58,411 nt of DNA from a virus. A program made the position numbers and the translations under genes. The notes beneath the pieces were generated by a model, which was given only the letters and a program-made list of their open reading frames with translations, was not told the DNA's origin and ran no database searches. This document shows, piece after piece, positions 16,104 to 25,320 of this stretch (the stretch's first letter is position 1; every line of letters begins with the position of its first letter). The DNA lies in the IMG/VR virus record IMGVR_UViG_3300032285_002078, positions 1 through 58,411 of that record; one strand, written 5' to 3'.

Positions 16104-16713
16104 CCTGTGCAAACAAGTCATCAATAGACTTGTTATTGTCTAACACAGCATCAAAGTTAGTTCCAACCCATGCAGTTTCGCTAGCGTGAATTTTTAAACG
16201 TTTAATACGTTCGCTACTAATGGCATAACTCATATTTCTGTCGCCTGCATTCATGTTTATAGCATCGTTGTACCATTCGGGTTCCGGGCCACGTACAACC
16301 CGCACAACAAGGCCGCCCGAATCTTTAATTGATTTAATTTCATTAGGGAAACGACAGTCGCTAATAACAATATCATCTTTGCTGTTGCGTAGTTTATTTT
16401 CTAAACTGGCAATCCATATATCATCGTGAAAGGCTTTGCGACAAACTTCAGTGCCCCAGTACTGTAATACCCAGCGTGGAGTTAAATTAGGCATGTTTAA
16501 GCGTTCTGCCCACCAAGGATCAACTTGTTCACGCCATTCACGTGCTTGTTTTGTACGACCTTCTAGCATCATGCGGTCCCACCCAAACACCTGTGCTACT
16601 GCATCTTTAAGACTGTTGGCAAAAGATTCTCGTCGGAATCCGTGAAAGTTGGTAAGATAATCGGCAATAGTATCCTTGCCAGAACCAATAAAACCGCATA
16701 CACCTATGATCAT
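16018..16713 (-). CDS. 1: Deoxynucleoside monophosphate kinase (gp1-like)
   Basis: A 231-residue P-loop kinase that phosphorylates dNMPs to dNDPs for phage DNA synthesis. The P-loop GFIGSGKD is at residues 7-14. The RRESFANSLKDAVAQVFGWD and TKQAREWREQVDPWWAERL segments match T4 gp1-like kinases, as do the lid/acceptor region LQYWGTEVCRKAFHDDIW and DCRFPNE. The last 29 codons (LPVSTLHLLDEEASDS) overlap the antisense HNH gene and may be an altered tail. A sigma-70-type promoter and an AGGGGG ribosome-binding site precede the ATG, so it is probably expressed early, unlike its neighbours. Confidence 0.9.
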   Translation of the reverse strand: MIIGVCGFIGSGKDTIADYLTNFHGFRRESFANSLKDAVAQVFGWDRMMLEGRTKQAREWREQVDPWWAERLNMPNLTPRWVLQYWGTEVCRKAFHDDIWIASLENKLRNSKDDIVISDCRFPNEIKSIKDSGGLVVRVVRGPEPEWYNDAINMNAGDRNMSYAISSERIKRLKIHASETAWVGTNFDAVLDNNKSIDDLFAQVKGLVSSLPVSTLHLLDEEASDSLHTQS

Positions 16714-16734
16714 AGAGCCCCCTAATATAGCTCT

Positions 16735-16763
16735 AGTATATAACAGTTTTATTACAAGGTCAA
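16735..16763 (-). promoter_or_regulatory. Early sigma-70-type promoter for the dNMP kinase
   Basis: Minus-strand -35 TTGACC (16758-16763) and -10 TATACT (16735-16740) with a 17-base spacer, 22 bases before the kinase ATG. Such matches are rare in this window. Confidence 0.75.
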
Positions 16764-16771
16764 CTTATTTG

Positions 16772-17557
16772 TTAGCCAATAACAAATGCATAGCCAGTTC
16801 CACCTGCTATGTAAGTTTCCATTTCTTTATCTAGATCTTTTAGCTCTGCTGTACCGGCAGTTAATAGTGCTGTGCCATTCAATGTAATAGCACTCCCCGG
16901 GCCTGCAATACTGCCAAACTTACTACGTGCTTCACCCAACATTATCTTACAAGTTGCTAGTGTATAATCTTTAAGCCATTGTTTGGCATAAATGTCTTGT
17001 AGCAATACCCAATCTGGACGATAATTTTGACTCTTAATTAAAATCTGTTCGCCTTGTGCAAATGGTCGTTGTAAAATATTTAAAATGTGGCTTGTTGGTT
17101 TCCAACTGAATTCAATATACGATCCAAACATTTTACCTACTAGCTTTTGATAGCCAGCAAATAATTCGTAAGTTGCTAAACCGCCCATCATACTACCCGA
17201 CATTAAATAAGTGTTGGTGTAAGCTAGATTAAACGGCTCAAATAGCGTACCGCCTGCACCCATTCCACTTCTTGAGCCAATAGCTCTACGAAAGACGCTT
17301 TGTACATTAATAATTTCGTCAGGCAATCTATATTCATTTTGATCCATTATTAGTTCAAGGAAACTATAACTTTCTTCCACAGCATTTGGACTACGTTGTC
17401 GAAAGCGGTTTAATGCACGATCTAAAGCAGTTTCATAATGAATAGGGTCAAGCTCTACTTCAATCATGCCGTCACCTAGCATGGTACGCACATAGTCAAA
17501 GACTTTGTTTCGTTCTAGTAATGAATTAGATTCTGTTGTTGATGGTAGATCGTCCAT
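16772..17557 (-). CDS. 13: Neck protein (gp13-like)
   Basis: A 261-residue virion protein. The helical N terminus ERNKVFDYVRTMLGDGMIEVELDPIHYETALDRALNRFRQRS, then LPDEIINVQSVFRRAI, and the C-terminal DYTLATCKIMLGEARSKFG followed by LNGTALLTAGTAELKDLDKE resemble the neck/connector fold of gp13-type proteins, where a helical bundle ends in a Gly-rich turn. T4 gp13 (309 residues) forms the collar ring that joins head and tail with gp14. The assignment is supported by gp14- and gp15-like genes starting 40 bases away on the other strand. A late box and GGAG ribosome-binding site lie before the ATG. Confidence 0.65.
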   Translation of the reverse strand: MDDLPSTTESNSLLERNKVFDYVRTMLGDGMIEVELDPIHYETALDRALNRFRQRSPNAVEESYSFLELIMDQNEYRLPDEIINVQSVFRRAIGSRSGMGAGGTLFEPFNLAYTNTYLMSGSMMGGLATYELFAGYQKLVGKMFGSYIEFSWKPTSHILNILQRPFAQGEQILIKSQNYRPDWVLLQDIYAKQWLKDYTLATCKIMLGEARSKFGSIAGPGSAITLNGTALLTAGTAELKDLDKEMETYIAGGTGYAFVIG

Positions 17558-17573
17558 ATAAGTTCTCCATGTA

Positions 17574-17593
17574 TATTTATCAAGCGATAAATA
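17574..17593. promoter_or_regulatory. Palindromic divergent late promoter, gp13 versus gp14/15
   Basis: TATTTATC-AAGC-GATAAATA: two exact late boxes, head to head, separated by four bases. The minus box (17574-17581) serves gp13 with a normal leader and GGAG. The plus box (17586-17593) is followed by TCAT and the ATG of gp14 at 17598. The whole is a near-perfect inverted repeat with nine-base arms. Confidence 0.75.
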
Positions 17594-17597
17594 TCAT

Positions 17598-19001
17598 ATG
17601 CCAAGACTATCACTGTATAAACCCGAACGCGGGCAAGATTATAAATTCATGGACCGACAAATTTCTGAGATGTTTCAGGTTGGCGGCACGGATGTGTATT
17701 TGCACAAGTACATGGGTCCAAAATTAAACCCTAACGGAACCGCAGATCAACCTGTAATTGATTCATATAATGTGGCAAATATACAGGATTTATTGTTTTT
17801 AGAAAATCGTGATAGGAAATACGAAGAAGAAATTTATCGTATTCGTGGCATTTATAATGTACAGAACATTGATTTTAATTTAAGTCAGTTTGGATTGTTT
17901 ATCGATAACGATACAATTTATATGACCGTGCATATTAACGATTTTATCAAGTATATTGCCCGTAAACCCATAAGTGGAGATGTAATAGAATTACCGCATT
18001 TGAAAGATCAGTTTGCACTAAATGATTACGATATTGCACTGCCACGCTACTATGTAATTGAAGATGTTGGCCGTGCTAGTGAAGGTTTTAGCCCAACTTG
18101 GTATCCGCATCTATACAGATTAAAACTTAAGAAAATAACAGATAGTCAACAGTTTGCTGACATTCTTAATAAACCTGCAACTGATGCCAACGGTGATCCA
18201 AGCGGAACAACTTTAAGAGAATTATTAAGTACTCACAACAAAGAACTTGAAATTAACGATCAAATTGTTGCACAAGCAGAAGCAGATGCACCCAAGAGTG
18301 GTTATGAAACTAGACAATTTTACACACTGGCTGTTGATTCTACTGGAAAACCAACATTAACCACTGCTGACGAAACTGACATTAGTGCGGCATCAACTGT
18401 AAGAGCAAGTCAAGTGACTGGCGTTCCAGAACGTACAGGTTATACAGGTTATCTGGTTGGAGACGGTTTCCCAGTTAACGGATATGAATTTGGATTTGGA
18501 ATACAATTTCCTTCATCCCCTGCGCAAAATGATTTTTTCCTTCGAACTGATTTTCTTCCTAATAGATTGTTTAGATTTGACAGTACAAGATGGATTAAAG
18601 TTGAAGATGCGGTACGCATGAGTATGACTAATAATGATGTGAGACGTACTTTTAAAACTAACTTTATCAATAATAACAATTACATGTATACTGATATTGT
18701 TGCTACTGATTATGTAAGATTAGTACAAGGTGCCGCAGTTGTGTCCACTAACATTGCTTCCACTATTTTGGCGCCGTATGTTGTATTAAAACTTGATACT
18801 AATAAATTAGAATATGCGCTTGCAGATTATCCTGATTTAATTTCTATCAACGGTGATTTTATACAAATAGTATTGCCAATTATTAATCTAGTACAACAAA
18901 CGATTCCTTATGATGGAGTCTGGGCAGTGACATTATATAATGTACGTGAAGAGGAAAGACAAAGCCTTTCCAAAGCACTTAAACCAAAGGCAGATTTATA
19001 A
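17598..19001 (+). CDS. 14: Neck protein (gp14-like)
   Basis: A 467-residue protein; T4 gp14 has 256. The region from residue 31 to 200 (VGGTDVYLHKYMGPKLNPNG, ENRDRKYEEEIYRIRGIYNV, SQFGLFIDNDTIYMTVHIND) has the family pattern for gp14: an amide-rich N terminus, a beta-rich SKFGI-type strand, then the ISGDVIELPH and TWYPHLYRLKLKKI strands. The C-terminal 250 residues are longer than in T4, beta-rich, and include FQVNGYEFGFGIQFPSS-like and TRWIKVEDAVR segments. gp14 forms part of the neck where the tail docks. The ATG is 4 bases after a late box. It overlaps the gp15-like gene by one base. Confidence 0.8.
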   Translation: MPRLSLYKPERGQDYKFMDRQISEMFQVGGTDVYLHKYMGPKLNPNGTADQPVIDSYNVANIQDLLFLENRDRKYEEEIYRIRGIYNVQNIDFNLSQFGLFIDNDTIYMTVHINDFIKYIARKPISGDVIELPHLKDQFALNDYDIALPRYYVIEDVGRASEGFSPTWYPHLYRLKLKKITDSQQFADILNKPATDANGDPSGTTLRELLSTHNKELEINDQIVAQAEADAPKSGYETRQFYTLAVDSTGKPTLTTADETDISAASTVRASQVTGVPERTGYTGYLVGDGFPVNGYEFGFGIQFPSSPAQNDFFLRTDFLPNRLFRFDSTRWIKVEDAVRMSMTNNDVRRTFKTNFINNNNYMYTDIVATDYVRLVQGAAVVSTNIASTILAPYVVLKLDTNKLEYALADYPDLISINGDFIQIVLPIINLVQQTIPYDGVWAVTLYNVREEERQSLSKALKPKADL

Positions 19002-20512
19002 TGCAACATTTCTACGACGGTCAGATAAGACGTTATATCACGCAAACAATTCGTGTGTTTAGCAATTTTGTGGTCAAATACGGCGACGGCACGCTTGTAC
19101 GTATACCAGTCATGTACGGAGATGCTGATCGACAAGTTGCTAGTATTGTAAGACAAAATAGTGAAAATAAAATTAATAGTGTTCCTAGAATTTCTGTGTA
19201 TGTTAACGAATTAAGTTTAGATCGTACTAGACTCAGTGACTCTAGTTTTGTTGGAAAAGTACATTTTAGAGAACGCGGTATTCAAGTTGATCCGACTACC
19301 GAGCGCAATACTTATAATCAAAGCCAAGGCCGTAATTATACTGTTGAGAGGGTAATGCCAACTCCGTTTAAATTATCAATGAAAATTGATATATGGGCTG
19401 CCAATACTGATCAAAAATTGCAAATTCTTGAACAAATACTAGTACTATTCAATCCAAGTTTAGAATTACAAACTACAGACAACTATATTGATTGGACTAG
19501 TTTAACTACTTTAGAATTGTTTGATGTACATTGGAGTAGTAGAACGGTCCCCGTAGGAAATGATAGCCCTATTGAAGTAGCTACACTAACAGTGAATACT
19601 CCTATTTGGATCAGCCCGCCGGCCAAGGTCAAACATCTCGGTGTTATTACTAAAATTATTACAAGTTTTTATCAAGATTCAAACACAAGTCCAAGTGGTT
19701 ATATAGATGGATTAGGTCAAGATCTTGCAGATTCTACTACATCGTTTTCAGTGCGTTTAACAACAATAACAACAACCACTAGCGGAGACTTTGGAATACA
19801 AGTATACAATAGCGAAGTTAGATTGATGGCTGAAAAAGAAAATGCTATTCCCCAAGATAGTCTTTTACAATTACCAGTTAAACAAGGAGCGGCTATCAAC
19901 TGGCAAGAATTATTTGATCAGTTTCCGGAACAATATGTTGCAGGATCTAGTAGATTATTTCTAACACAATCTAATGGGTCAGCAGTTGTTGGTACTATAT
20001 TAATTAATCCTTTAGATAATACATTACTTAATGTATCGTGGGATCCTGATACGCTTACTACAAATACTGGAATAGATAGTCAAGGTTATTTAGATACCGA
20101 TGTTGGTTATGATTTAAGCGGGTGTCATAGGGCTAGTAGTCCTGGAACATTTGATGCCATCATGGATCCGTTAATGACTGGGCCAAACGATGTAAAATTT
20201 ATTTCTAGATACGGTGCATTGGCTGCCGGGCGGCGTTATCTAATCATAGAAGACATCGGTAGTAATATCAATATAGATGGTGCAGATGCCTGGAAAAGCA
20301 CAACCAATGTTGATTTTGTGGCTCGTGCAAACGACATTATTGAGTGGTCTGGCACGCAATGGAACGTAATTTTTGATAGTGTTCAAGAAACTGATACCAT
20401 GGTCTGGCAAACAAATATATACACTGGAGTTCAATACTTATGGAACGGAGTTTCCTGGGTTAAGAGCTTTGAAGGTGAATATAAGGCCGGTGAATGGAAG
20501 ATAGAACTTTAA
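19001..20512 (+). CDS. 15: Tail completion/sheath terminator (gp15-like), extended
   Basis: A 503-residue protein; residues 1-230 match T4 gp15 (272 residues) in pattern. FYDGQIRRYITQTIRVFSNF, VRIPVMYGDADRQVASIVRQ, VPRISVYVNELSLDRTRLSD, TPFKLSMKIDIWAANTDQKL and TVNTPIWISPPAKVKHLGV all align with the gp15 order. gp15 caps the tail tube and sheath and is the joining ring for the head. The C-terminal 250 residues are extra; the end, QYLWNGVSWVKSFEGEYKAG, is a Trp-rich beta segment that I associate with gp15 of marine T4-like phages. The gene overlaps the following Nudix gene by 19 bases. Confidence 0.85.
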   Translation: MQHFYDGQIRRYITQTIRVFSNFVVKYGDGTLVRIPVMYGDADRQVASIVRQNSENKINSVPRISVYVNELSLDRTRLSDSSFVGKVHFRERGIQVDPTTERNTYNQSQGRNYTVERVMPTPFKLSMKIDIWAANTDQKLQILEQILVLFNPSLELQTTDNYIDWTSLTTLELFDVHWSSRTVPVGNDSPIEVATLTVNTPIWISPPAKVKHLGVITKIITSFYQDSNTSPSGYIDGLGQDLADSTTSFSVRLTTITTTTSGDFGIQVYNSEVRLMAEKENAIPQDSLLQLPVKQGAAINWQELFDQFPEQYVAGSSRLFLTQSNGSAVVGTILINPLDNTLLNVSWDPDTLTTNTGIDSQGYLDTDVGYDLSGCHRASSPGTFDAIMDPLMTGPNDVKFISRYGALAAGRRYLIIEDIGSNINIDGADAWKSTTNVDFVARANDIIEWSGTQWNVIFDSVQETDTMVWQTNIYTGVQYLWNGVSWVKSFEGEYKAGEWKIEL

Positions 20513-20943
20513 CAGATAAAATTATATGTAGTGGTGCATTATTTTGTACCAAATCAACCCGCAGATTTTTACTGCTACAAAAAGCACACGGTAAACACAT
20601 TGGTACTTGGGGACTAGTAGGCGGCACTAATCTAGTCGGTGAGAATCCTTGGCAAGGTCTTCAACGAGAAATTGAAGAAGAAATAGGAAAAGTTCCTTAC
20701 ATTAATAAAACATTGCCATTAGAAAAGTTTGTTAGTAATGATAGTGTATTTAATTTCCACACTTATTTCTGTGTTGTTGAGGAAGAATTTATTCCAAAAT
20801 TAAGCAATGAGCATAGTGCATGGGGCTGGTTTGATCTACAACGATTTCCAAAACCTGTACACCGGGGACTTGATTTAAGTCTGCGTAATCGAATTATACA
20901 AACTAAAATACAAACAGTGATAGATTTAATAGACAATTTATAA
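20494..20943 (+). CDS. Nudix hydrolase
   Basis: A 149-residue Nudix enzyme that hydrolyses nucleoside diphosphates linked to another moiety. The Nudix box reads G44-x5-E50-x7-R58-E59-I-E-E62-E63-I-G65, with G at 44 and REIEEEIG at 58-65; the hydrophobic last position is K66. The preceding GTWGLVGG is typical. The start codon at 20494 overlaps the end of gp15 by 19 bases, so it depends on translation through gp15. A T-rich bidirectional terminator follows. It may act in nucleotide or sugar-nucleotide turnover; the substrate cannot be told. Confidence 0.87.
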   Translation: MEDRTLTDKIICSGALFCTKSTRRFLLLQKAHGKHIGTWGLVGGTNLVGENPWQGLQREIEEEIGKVPYINKTLPLEKFVSNDSVFNFHTYFCVVEEEFIPKLSNEHSAWGWFDLQRFPKPVHRGLDLSLRNRIIQTKIQTVIDLIDNL

Positions 20944-20977
20944 AACAAAAAAGCCGCATATAGCGGCTTTTTGTTTT
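20944..20977. terminator. Bidirectional terminator
   Basis: Inverted repeat with AAAAAAGCCGC and GCGGCTTTTTT arms around a short loop. It stands between the convergent Nudix gene (plus) and the large virion gene (minus) and has T tracts for both strands. Confidence 0.9.
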
Positions 20978-20990
20978 GTACTTTTTTGAA

Positions 20991-23900
20991 TTAAGCCTGC
21001 GCTTCACTCCAACGTAATACCAAATTACAAGGAATACTTCCTGAACCAGCGGCACGATAGATGTTAATTGCCAGTACGTCTGGACCGTTTGGATATGTAC
21101 CACGGCCACCTAACACAGTGTTTGTTAGTTCTTTCAATCCTGATAAGTCAAGACCTTTGTCGTTTCCTGGAGCACTAATGAACGAGAAAATCTGTTCGCC
21201 TGGTTGTGCATAAGGCGGTTGTCCAAACTTGAATGTAACACTTGTACTTGCAGGAGTAATTGTACTGCTATCTGAAGTTTGGTTAAAAGTTACACGATAA
21301 TACTGCGTACCAAAATAACTTACTAATGTTGTTGTTGAAACATAAGTACCGCCTGGGAAAATGCCTCCAGTGTTAACCTCAGTACCGTTAGTGGCGTTAG
21401 TAGCTTCCCAACTTGCTTTCTGGAAGAAAATTTGTGAAGTTCTTGTTACAGGGTAGCTGTTTGTTGCTGTTAGTGTTGCAGCACCTGCTGTATTACCAGT
21501 TGCGTTCTTACTTAATGTAACATAATAATAGCTTACACTGTTATAAGTTCCCCAGAAGTTAATACTGTTAATAACACTACCGGATGCAATATTACTTCCG
21601 CTAATACCTTGACCAGTTGTTAGTCCAGATGTAAGATATGTATTATAGTTTGTAGTAGTAATGTACAAGTACGGGCTACCGCTAACTACTGAGTTAGCAC
21701 CACCAGGTACTAATTCAACTGTAATCGAACCAGTTGGGAAAGCTGCGGTTGTAATAGCAGTTGTCGTTTGACTTGCACCACCAGCCCAAACAACGCTACC
21801 ACCAGAAGCAACTTGTGAGAAGCTTGGCAAGCCGCCAGCACCAGAACTTTGTAAACCAGTCCATGTAACATCTGAAACGTTAGTTGGATAGTTTTGTGGA
21901 TTTAGCACACCTTCAACAACAATACCGCCTGTAAACTGTGCGTTAGAACCGTTGTATCCGTCTGATGTAATTTCAAGAGATTGTAACAATAATTGCGCAC
22001 GGTTAATCAAGTCCCTATCGCCCAAGTCACCAATAATTGCGTTAGACACACTGGGTGCTAGACGTATCATAAACGCTGTTTGTTTAGTAGTAGTTACTTG
22101 CAAGTTAGTAGAACTGTAGTTAAACAAGTATCCGCGATCCGAGTCAAAGCCGCCGTCTTGAATGTAAGCACTACCCCAGTGACTAATGTTTGGTGTTGCT
22201 GTACAAGCCACCTGGATAACACCAGTAGCAATAGCATGAGTAGCTGCTGTACCTGCGCTGAATGATCTAGCAAATCCTGCTACGAAGTGTGTAAATGTTG
22301 CTGTTCTTGTTGCGCCTGTTAAATTACCTGCACCTGTTGATGCGCTCTTACCAGTATAGCTGATAAATTCATTATCTATGTAAACAGTACCGGCAGTTGG
22401 GAAAAATGTTAAATCTGCAACTGGTATAGTCGTTTGGCTTACATCCATGGCTGCTGTTAGTTGGCTTCTTGCACCTTCGTTGACAACTTCATAACGAACT
22501 GGGCTGTTACCTGAACGCTGATAAGCTTCTCTGTTTAAGTTATTACCACGTAGTCTGTGAACAGTAATATATTGCCCTGTTGGGCCACGCATCATCCAGT
22601 CTGTAAATCCAGCACCATACCATGTCCACTGCAAGCCAATCATCTGCATCTTACCTGCATCAATATTATATCCGCTTGGGTTGAAAACTCCTCCGGTTCC
22701 GTCACAACGATCTACGTTCCATTTACTCTGTGGCACAATATATTCAAGAGTTTTAGCAATCTTGATACCCGAGCTAGTGTTTGTTCCACGATAGTCTGGA
22801 GAAATATACATTGTAGTGTCGCTGGCAATATTAGTTACCACGTGGGTCATACCACGAATAACTACACGATCACCTGCTACCAATTGGCTGGCAAAACGTG
22901 TTGCTACACCAGTTACTGTATTGCTATCAGGTGCAACTGTTGCTGTACCTGAAATTTGGAATGTGCTAGATCTACGTCCGATAGCAAATGTATTGCCGTC
23001 GTATTGAAAGAACGGACCGTTTTGGTCGTCAAATGTTCCTGCACGAACAACAGCACCTGTCCAGTTTTTAATAACCATGTAGCACGGGCCGTCTAAAGAT
23101 GTACTAGTTGCACCTAGTGTAGTTGTAGCCAATACTGTTAATGTACGTTCATCAACAATACTTGCCACAGTATATGTGCCATTATAGCCAGATGTAAATA
23201 CGCCGGCAATTTGAATAGTAGCACCAATTTGACAGTTATGATCAACATCGTCTGTGACAATAGTAATAACACTACCAGCACTAGTTCCGCTAGAATTAAC
23301 ACTCTTAATATCATAGTTAGGAGCAAACAATGCACCAGTATTATAATTAATAGCTTTACCAGACTGATAACGAATGTACTTTTTACTCATACGAATTGCA
23401 TGAGAACCATAAGCAGGGCCGCCTGTACTTAAAATAACGCCGCCGTCTAGTGGTCTGTGTAAGAACCAACTATCAGGACGAGCATAAATCAATCCACCAA
23501 TTGTTCCAGTAATAACGGCTGCACTTCTTGCAGTATATGTAAGTGTTGTTGCGCTTGGAGTAGATTCAATAAAGAACGGGCCGCCAGCGATTTTATGGTT
23601 TTGTGTATCGCCAGAGTCACTTGTAACATACACTAGAATTGTACCGCCAGCAACAAACCCGTGGGGAGCCGGGAATGTAATTGTAATTACTGGAGTTGCG
23701 GCTGCGCTATAAGTAAATTGAGGAGCACTTACAGCAGCACCTGTATAGAATCCGCCTTTACGCAACTGAATAATAGGACTGTATAAACTATCGCCGTTTG
23801 CAGACCCTACTTGTGCTTTAGCATAGTAAGTAAAACTACTCGTTGTAGGCACTGAAAATATAATAAAACTGCCTTCTGCGCGGCTAAAACCTGTAATACT

Positions 23901-24500
23901 TGTGTTTAACCCTTTAATAGTGAACGGGCCGCCTACTAATAAACCGTGTGAGCCAGATGTAGTGACTGTGATCAAACTTTCACCAGTCGCAGCATTTGTT
24001 GTGATTGCAGTAACGGTTGTATCTGTTCCTGGAATTTCGTAAATGCTTGGGTAACCACGCATCATGCTAACTGCTTGCCACTTTGTAGGTTGTAATCCAT
24101 ATTCAAAGTCTGCATCAAGCATGGACATTGGTGCAGAAATACGTGTACGTTCAAACGCATCTGTACCAATTTCTGGCATACGGACATCCATAAATGGCTT
24201 TTCGTAGAATATTTGGATAGTATCGTTAGCACTGTGGCTTGCGGTATTAACTTGTAGTGTAATTGTAGTAATACCGTCAGTACTATCCAACGCTGTTGTA
24301 AAGTTAGTATCGTTTGCTCTAGTAAATGTAATTGCTGTGCTAGCGTTTGTTGTGTCAGCAAAGTTATATAGAATAACATTGCGTGTGGTGTTTGTGATAA
24401 TTAACAACTGATTAAGATCAACCTTACCCGGAACTTTAATAGTACCTACGCCAGCAGCACCTGGGGTAAAAACGTAGCTTCTAATCTGACTTTTGGCCAT
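20991..24500 (-). CDS. Large virion structural protein (fibre/baseplate-like)
   Basis: An 1169-residue beta-rich protein, start MAKSQIRSYVFTPGAAGVG, a beginning I recall from large virion proteins of marine T4-like phages. The N-terminal 110 residues contain TIKVPGKVDLNQLLIITNTT and a NDTIQIFYEK strand. RTRISAPMSMLDADFEYGLQPTKW follows. The rest is Gly/Ser/Thr-rich beta repeats, including APHGFVAGGTILVYVTS and VAGDRVVIRGMTHVVTNI units, and C-terminal LDLSGLKELTNTVLGGRG. No catalytic motif. GGAGAAG precedes the ATG and a GCTAAATA late-like box is 28 bases upstream. It may be a tail fibre, baseplate or whisker component; I cannot decide. Confidence 0.75.
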   Translation of the reverse strand: MAKSQIRSYVFTPGAAGVGTIKVPGKVDLNQLLIITNTTRNVILYNFADTTNASTAITFTRANDTNFTTALDSTDGITTITLQVNTASHSANDTIQIFYEKPFMDVRMPEIGTDAFERTRISAPMSMLDADFEYGLQPTKWQAVSMMRGYPSIYEIPGTDTTVTAITTNAATGESLITVTTSGSHGLLVGGPFTIKGLNTSITGFSRAEGSFIIFSVPTTSSFTYYAKAQVGSANGDSLYSPIIQLRKGGFYTGAAVSAPQFTYSAAATPVITITFPAPHGFVAGGTILVYVTSDSGDTQNHKIAGGPFFIESTPSATTLTYTARSAAVITGTIGGLIYARPDSWFLHRPLDGGVILSTGGPAYGSHAIRMSKKYIRYQSGKAINYNTGALFAPNYDIKSVNSSGTSAGSVITIVTDDVDHNCQIGATIQIAGVFTSGYNGTYTVASIVDERTLTVLATTTLGATSTSLDGPCYMVIKNWTGAVVRAGTFDDQNGPFFQYDGNTFAIGRRSSTFQISGTATVAPDSNTVTGVATRFASQLVAGDRVVIRGMTHVVTNIASDTTMYISPDYRGTNTSSGIKIAKTLEYIVPQSKWNVDRCDGTGGVFNPSGYNIDAGKMQMIGLQWTWYGAGFTDWMMRGPTGQYITVHRLRGNNLNREAYQRSGNSPVRYEVVNEGARSQLTAAMDVSQTTIPVADLTFFPTAGTVYIDNEFISYTGKSASTGAGNLTGATRTATFTHFVAGFARSFSAGTAATHAIATGVIQVACTATPNISHWGSAYIQDGGFDSDRGYLFNYSSTNLQVTTTKQTAFMIRLAPSVSNAIIGDLGDRDLINRAQLLLQSLEITSDGYNGSNAQFTGGIVVEGVLNPQNYPTNVSDVTWTGLQSSGAGGLPSFSQVASGGSVVWAGGASQTTTAITTAAFPTGSITVELVPGGANSVVSGSPYLYITTTNYNTYLTSGLTTGQGISGSNIASGSVINSINFWGTYNSVSYYYVTLSKNATGNTAGAATLTATNSYPVTRTSQIFFQKASWEATNATNGTEVNTGGIFPGGTYVSTTTLVSYFGTQYYRVTFNQTSDSSTITPASTSVTFKFGQPPYAQPGEQIFSFISAPGNDKGLDLSGLKELTNTVLGGRGTYPNGPDVLAINIYRAAGSGSIPCNLVLRWSEAQA

Positions 24501-24528
24501 TTATGACTTCTCCAAATATTATTAATGT

Positions 24529-24536
24529 TATTTAGC
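24529..24536 (-). promoter_or_regulatory. Late promoter-like box
   Basis: Minus-strand GCTAAATA, 7 of 8 matches to GATAAATA, 28 bases before the ATG at 24500. The same 8-mer occurs at 55453-55460 before another virion gene. Confidence 0.5.
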
Positions 24537-24557
24537 TTAATTTAGTGTTCGCATTTA

Positions 24558-25310
24558 TTATCGAGCACTTACACCTGAAAAGTAACCCATTATAAACATA
24601 TCTTCTACTTGCTTCTTGGTGGCTGCATATGTTCTATTAATATTCCATGTAGGGTCTGACATAGTTATCGCTGCATTTGTAAATCTGCCTGATGCCGCAG
24701 TTGTTGCACCAATTATAACATTATCAATTGTGCCTGCTGTCGCCGGATTAATAGTAATTGTACCACTTCCAGTTGGGCTTAATGTTACTGTTTGATTATT
24801 GGACACCGCTGAAAGTTGTCCAAGTAATGATGTAGTTTGTCCAAGTGTTCCAAGCGTTAATGTGCTAGACGGGCTTACTGTAACTAATCCCGTCGGGCTT
24901 ATTGTAACATTTGCTGCTGGGCTTAATGTAACAGTATCAGTTGTAGTAAGAGTTGTAAATCTTCCTGGTGCTGCTGTTGTCACACCAATGCTTGTATTGT
25001 TCAGTGCTGCCGTTGTTGCTGGTGCTAGACTAAAAGTACCAGATGTTAAATTTAAATTACCAGTAATATTGACAGTACCTGTAACATTTAATCCGTCTAA
25101 TGTACCTGCAACATGTGTAACACTTGGTCCTAATGTAGTAGGTGTTAATAAAGCATCCCCGTTATAGCCTAAATAAGAACCAGTTGTAAGTTCAATTTTA
25201 GTACCAGTAACTGTAATGGTATTTGTGACCAAGTTTCCTTCAACGTCTACTACAAAATAAGGGCTAACGTATCCGTGTGCTGATCTAAATAATTTAGAAA
25301 CTGTAGTCAT
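24558..25310 (-). CDS. Tail fibre-like repeat protein
   Basis: About 250 residues from the ATG at 25310 (MTTVSKLFRSAHGYVSPYF). This start is preferred because GGAAAA precedes it and the upstream gene ends just before it; an in-frame ATG at 25340 would overlap that gene. After a short N-terminal domain comes a chain of about 45-residue repeats with the theme NPATAGTIDNVIIGATTAASGRFT then TLTTTDTVTLSPAA. The C terminus ATKKQVEDMFIMGYFSGVSAR resembles the tip of trimeric fibres. It shares the repeat with the next two genes upstream. A trimeric fibre subunit is likely. Confidence 0.72.
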   Translation of the reverse strand: MTTVSKLFRSAHGYVSPYFVVDVEGNLVTNTITVTGTKIELTTGSYLGYNGDALLTPTTLGPSVTHVAGTLDGLNVTGTVNITGNLNLTSGTFSLAPATTAALNNTSIGVTTAAPGRFTTLTTTDTVTLSPAANVTISPTGLVTVSPSSTLTLGTLGQTTSLLGQLSAVSNNQTVTLSPTGSGTITINPATAGTIDNVIIGATTAASGRFTNAAITMSDPTWNINRTYAATKKQVEDMFIMGYFSGVSAR

Positions 25311-25320
25311 AGTTTTTCCA

